A stretch of 64,000 nt of DNA from positions 13,115 through 77,114 of the forward strand of contig URNX01000013.1 in NCBI GenBank assembly GCA_900549415.1, written 5' to 3'. Both the position numbers and the translations under genes were made by a program. The notes under the pieces were generated by a model. The model ran no database searches and was not told the DNA's origin. It saw only the letters and a program-made list of their open reading frames with translations. Positions 62,587-64,000 of the stretch are shown in pieces; positions within the stretch are counted from its first letter, which is position 1, and the number at the start of each line of letters is the position of its first letter. The DNA comes from an uncultured bacterium (GTDB taxonomy: Bacteria; Verrucomicrobiota; Lentisphaeria; Victivallales; UBA1829).

Positions 62587-62751
62587 AGGACAACAAATAT
62601 GGCGGAATTTCAAAACAAGGAGTTGAAAAAACGGACAAGGTGTATTAGAGTATTCCCCAACAAGGAATCTTTGCTCAGGATCGCCACGGCGCTCCTGATC
62701 GAACTGGACGAAAAATGGCTTGCCAATGGGAAGGTCTATCTGAAAGGTTGA
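62587..62751 (+). pseudogene. IS256-family transposase, C-terminal remnant
   Basis: The reading frame TTNMAEFQNKELKKRTR followed by VFPNKESLLRIATALL matches the C-terminus of IS256/Mutator-type transposases (TTN-xxE-xxN-KELKRRTR, FPN-ESLLRL). Only about 55 codons remain; the catalytic DDE part is missing. The open frame reaches back to 62509, but that part is not transposase-like. Dead element. Confidence 0.75.
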
Positions 62752-62795
62752 CGGCAGAGATTCGGAGAATTTACAGAAAAAATGTTACGTAGCCA
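62674..62795 (+). repeat. IS256-type element end, copy 1
   Basis: A 122-bp segment that recurs at 62855-62976 in the same direction at roughly 90% identity (about 12 differences). It holds the last 26 transposase codons plus the element's right end, terminating in GTTACGTAGCCA. Confidence 0.85.
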
Positions 62796-62854
62796 TTAAT
62801 TTACATCGTTTCACAAAGTTTGCAAGCGTTCAAATGGGCAAGCCTCACATTTAA

Positions 62855-62976
62855 CTCAGGATTGCCTCGGCGTTCCTGATCGAACTGGATGAAAAATGGC
62901 TTGCCAATAGAAAGGTCTATCTGAAAGGTTGACGGCAGGGATTCGGAGAAGTTACAGGGAAAACGTTACATAGCCA
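62855..62976 (+). repeat. IS256-type element end, copy 2
   Basis: Second copy of the 122-bp segment, with the same final transposase codons and stop. Its outer end (GTTACATAGCCA) abuts the Rhs fragment exactly where Rhs-like sequence stops, so it marks an old insertion point. The two copies differ by scattered substitutions. Confidence 0.85.
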
Positions 62977-63894
62977 ATCAGCCGCATCAATTTCCCCATT
63001 GCGATTCATGTCGATCGCCTGAGAGATCTGACGGCCAAGATTGTCATAGGAGTAGAGCGTAACGACTCCTCCGGGAGTAACGCTCTTGACAAGCTGATTC
63101 TTCAAATTGTAGTAATTCATTGAATGCGTTCCGTCGGCGTACTCCGTTTTGAAATTGCGACCGAGCAGATCGGTGTAGACGGTCTGATTTTGCGGCATGA
63201 CTTTCTGCCAGTTCGGTCCGTATTCAAAGCTCTGTCCATGCACCGCAGATCCGGTGGTGCTGACCTGCTGACCATTTACGCTGACAGTGATCTGGGTACT
63301 GCCATCCGGCTTGGTTACCGTTTCCGTGTAGGTGGTATTGTCCCCATCCGCCGCATAGATCCGGGTATAAGCGGTGACGTTCCCCAAGGCGTCGGTTGTG
63401 CTTGCCAATTCCCCGTCGCTGTACGTACTGGAAGTTGTGATTTCAGCATCATTTCTGCCCTTGACGGTAACGGACGTCTGATTGCCCAGAGCATCATAAC
63501 TGTAAAGCGTGGTAATGCCGTCTCTTACGGTATGACTGACCCGTTTGAATTCATCGTACGCATAGGTCGTCGTCACTCCATCCCGGTCGGTTTCTTCAGA
63601 AACACCGCAACAACCATAGGTGCGGGTTACTGTGGACCCGTCGAGATAGGTTGTTGTTCTGGATCTGCCGAACTCGTCGAAGTTGCTGTTGACTGTAGAA
63701 GCCGTTTTTACATTGACGCTGTTTGCCGAGTCAATGAACCAGCTTTCTGAGGAAACGTTCACTCCATTTTCATTGCTGATGGATACCTGACGGGTTCCAA
63801 GGATCAATGTATCACCGTTGAACACACCGGTTTCAGTGGTGCTGGTTTCGGAGTTTCCAGAGCGGACATAAGTATAATTTAAGACCGTAAGCAC
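62917..63894 (-). pseudogene. Rhs/YD-repeat protein fragment, 3' end cut by IS remnant
   Basis: 325 codons from a GTG at 63894. YD/Rhs repeats are clear: TTTYAYDEFKRVSHTVRDG, TLYSYDALGNQTSV, VTLYSYDNLGRQIS. Rhs-like sequence ends at about 62977 (IDMNRNGEIDAADWL); the last 16 codons are read from the IS end, so the C-terminal toxin-bearing part is lost. The 5' side also looks abrupt: the frame runs straight on from an AT-rich segment with a stop just before the GTG, and no signal peptide or ribosome site is seen. GC content is below that of the main gene body. Confidence 0.75.
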
Positions 63895-63897
63895 AGG

Positions 63898-63987
63898 TTA
63901 TTTTCCGTGTTCAGTTACGAGAAGATAGTAACCATTTTTTGTTTTTACATCTAAAATCTCACCATTAAAAGTTTTATTATTAACATC
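63898..63987 (-). pseudogene. AT-rich coding tail directly upstream of the Rhs fragment
   Basis: Minus strand: 29 codons without an ATG, ending at TAA 63900-63898 with a plausible protein tail (KTFNGEILDVKTKNGYYLLV). It is in the same frame as the Rhs fragment, separated by only one stop codon. Perhaps the end of another gene joined to the Rhs segment by recombination. Too short to identify. Confidence 0.3.
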
Positions 63988-64000
63988 AAATTAACAAAAA

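Overview
The window reads like a moderately GC-rich, strictly anaerobic, saccharolytic Gram-negative, most likely a member of the Lentisphaerota (Victivallis-like). This is an inference from several things: a short pseudopilin-type protein placed beside glycosidases, GH4/GH36/GH29 enzymes, an outer-membrane polysaccharide export system, a sodium-pumping oxaloacetate decarboxylase with GTP-type PEP carboxykinase, a NifS/NifU cluster-assembly pair, electron-transferring PyrK/PyrD, and a HydE hydrogenase maturase. No rRNA or tRNA was seen to confirm this.

Layout. 1-5.5 kb (minus strand): oxaloacetate decarboxylase operon (birA, oadG, oadA, then a truncated secreted protein) and pckG with its own promoter and terminator. 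5.5-7.6 kb (minus): nifU-nifS. 7.8-9.1 kb (plus): a lone GH4 glycosidase. 9.2-10.9 kb (minus): pyrK-pyrD. 11.0-14.0 kb (plus): an inositol-monophosphatase family protein and priA. 14.0-47.35 kb (minus): an almost gapless run of 25 genes. It starts with a REC-PP2C-ATPase regulator, an Hpt protein and an initiating sugar transferase. It continues through a nucleotidyltransferase-fold protein, Wzc/Wza-like export proteins, a Wzy/WaaL-like ligase, eight glycosyltransferases, a GH9 enzyme, an alkaline-phosphatase-superfamily protein, a flippase and a STAS protein. It ends with a hybrid histidine kinase, an AsmA-like protein, an M32 peptidase, a hotdog thioesterase and a degenerate SGNH protein. 47.6-49.7 kb (plus): mnmA-hydE. 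49.8-59.9 kb (plus): two carbohydrate-use operons, GH36-AraC-AraC and pseudopilin-GH-CBM-GH29. 59.9-62 kb: a NifX-like metal-cluster protein and a PurF-like protein. 62-64 kb: a lower-GC, degraded region with an orphan membrane protein, two copies of an IS256-type transposase end, and an Rhs-repeat fragment cut by that IS end.

How it fits together. The most remarkable part is the 33-kb exopolysaccharide locus. It carries all four parts of a signalling chain (hybrid kinase with receiver, free Hpt, receiver-PP2C phosphatase-ATPase, STAS anti-anti-sigma-like protein). The first gene, behind a good sigma-70-like promoter, carries about 19 tandem TTGC units between its start codon and all its domains, flanked by a perfect 14-bp inverted repeat. 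A change of one unit would shift the frame, so this regulator is a strong candidate for phase-variable control of surface polysaccharide. The copy here is in the readable (ON) frame.

Other anomalies: a Wzc-like protein with no Walker A lysine, a PurF-like enzyme without its N-terminal glutaminase cysteine, an MnmA with Tyr at the second catalytic Cys, and a shared promoter-like motif upstream of two unlinked glycosidase genes.
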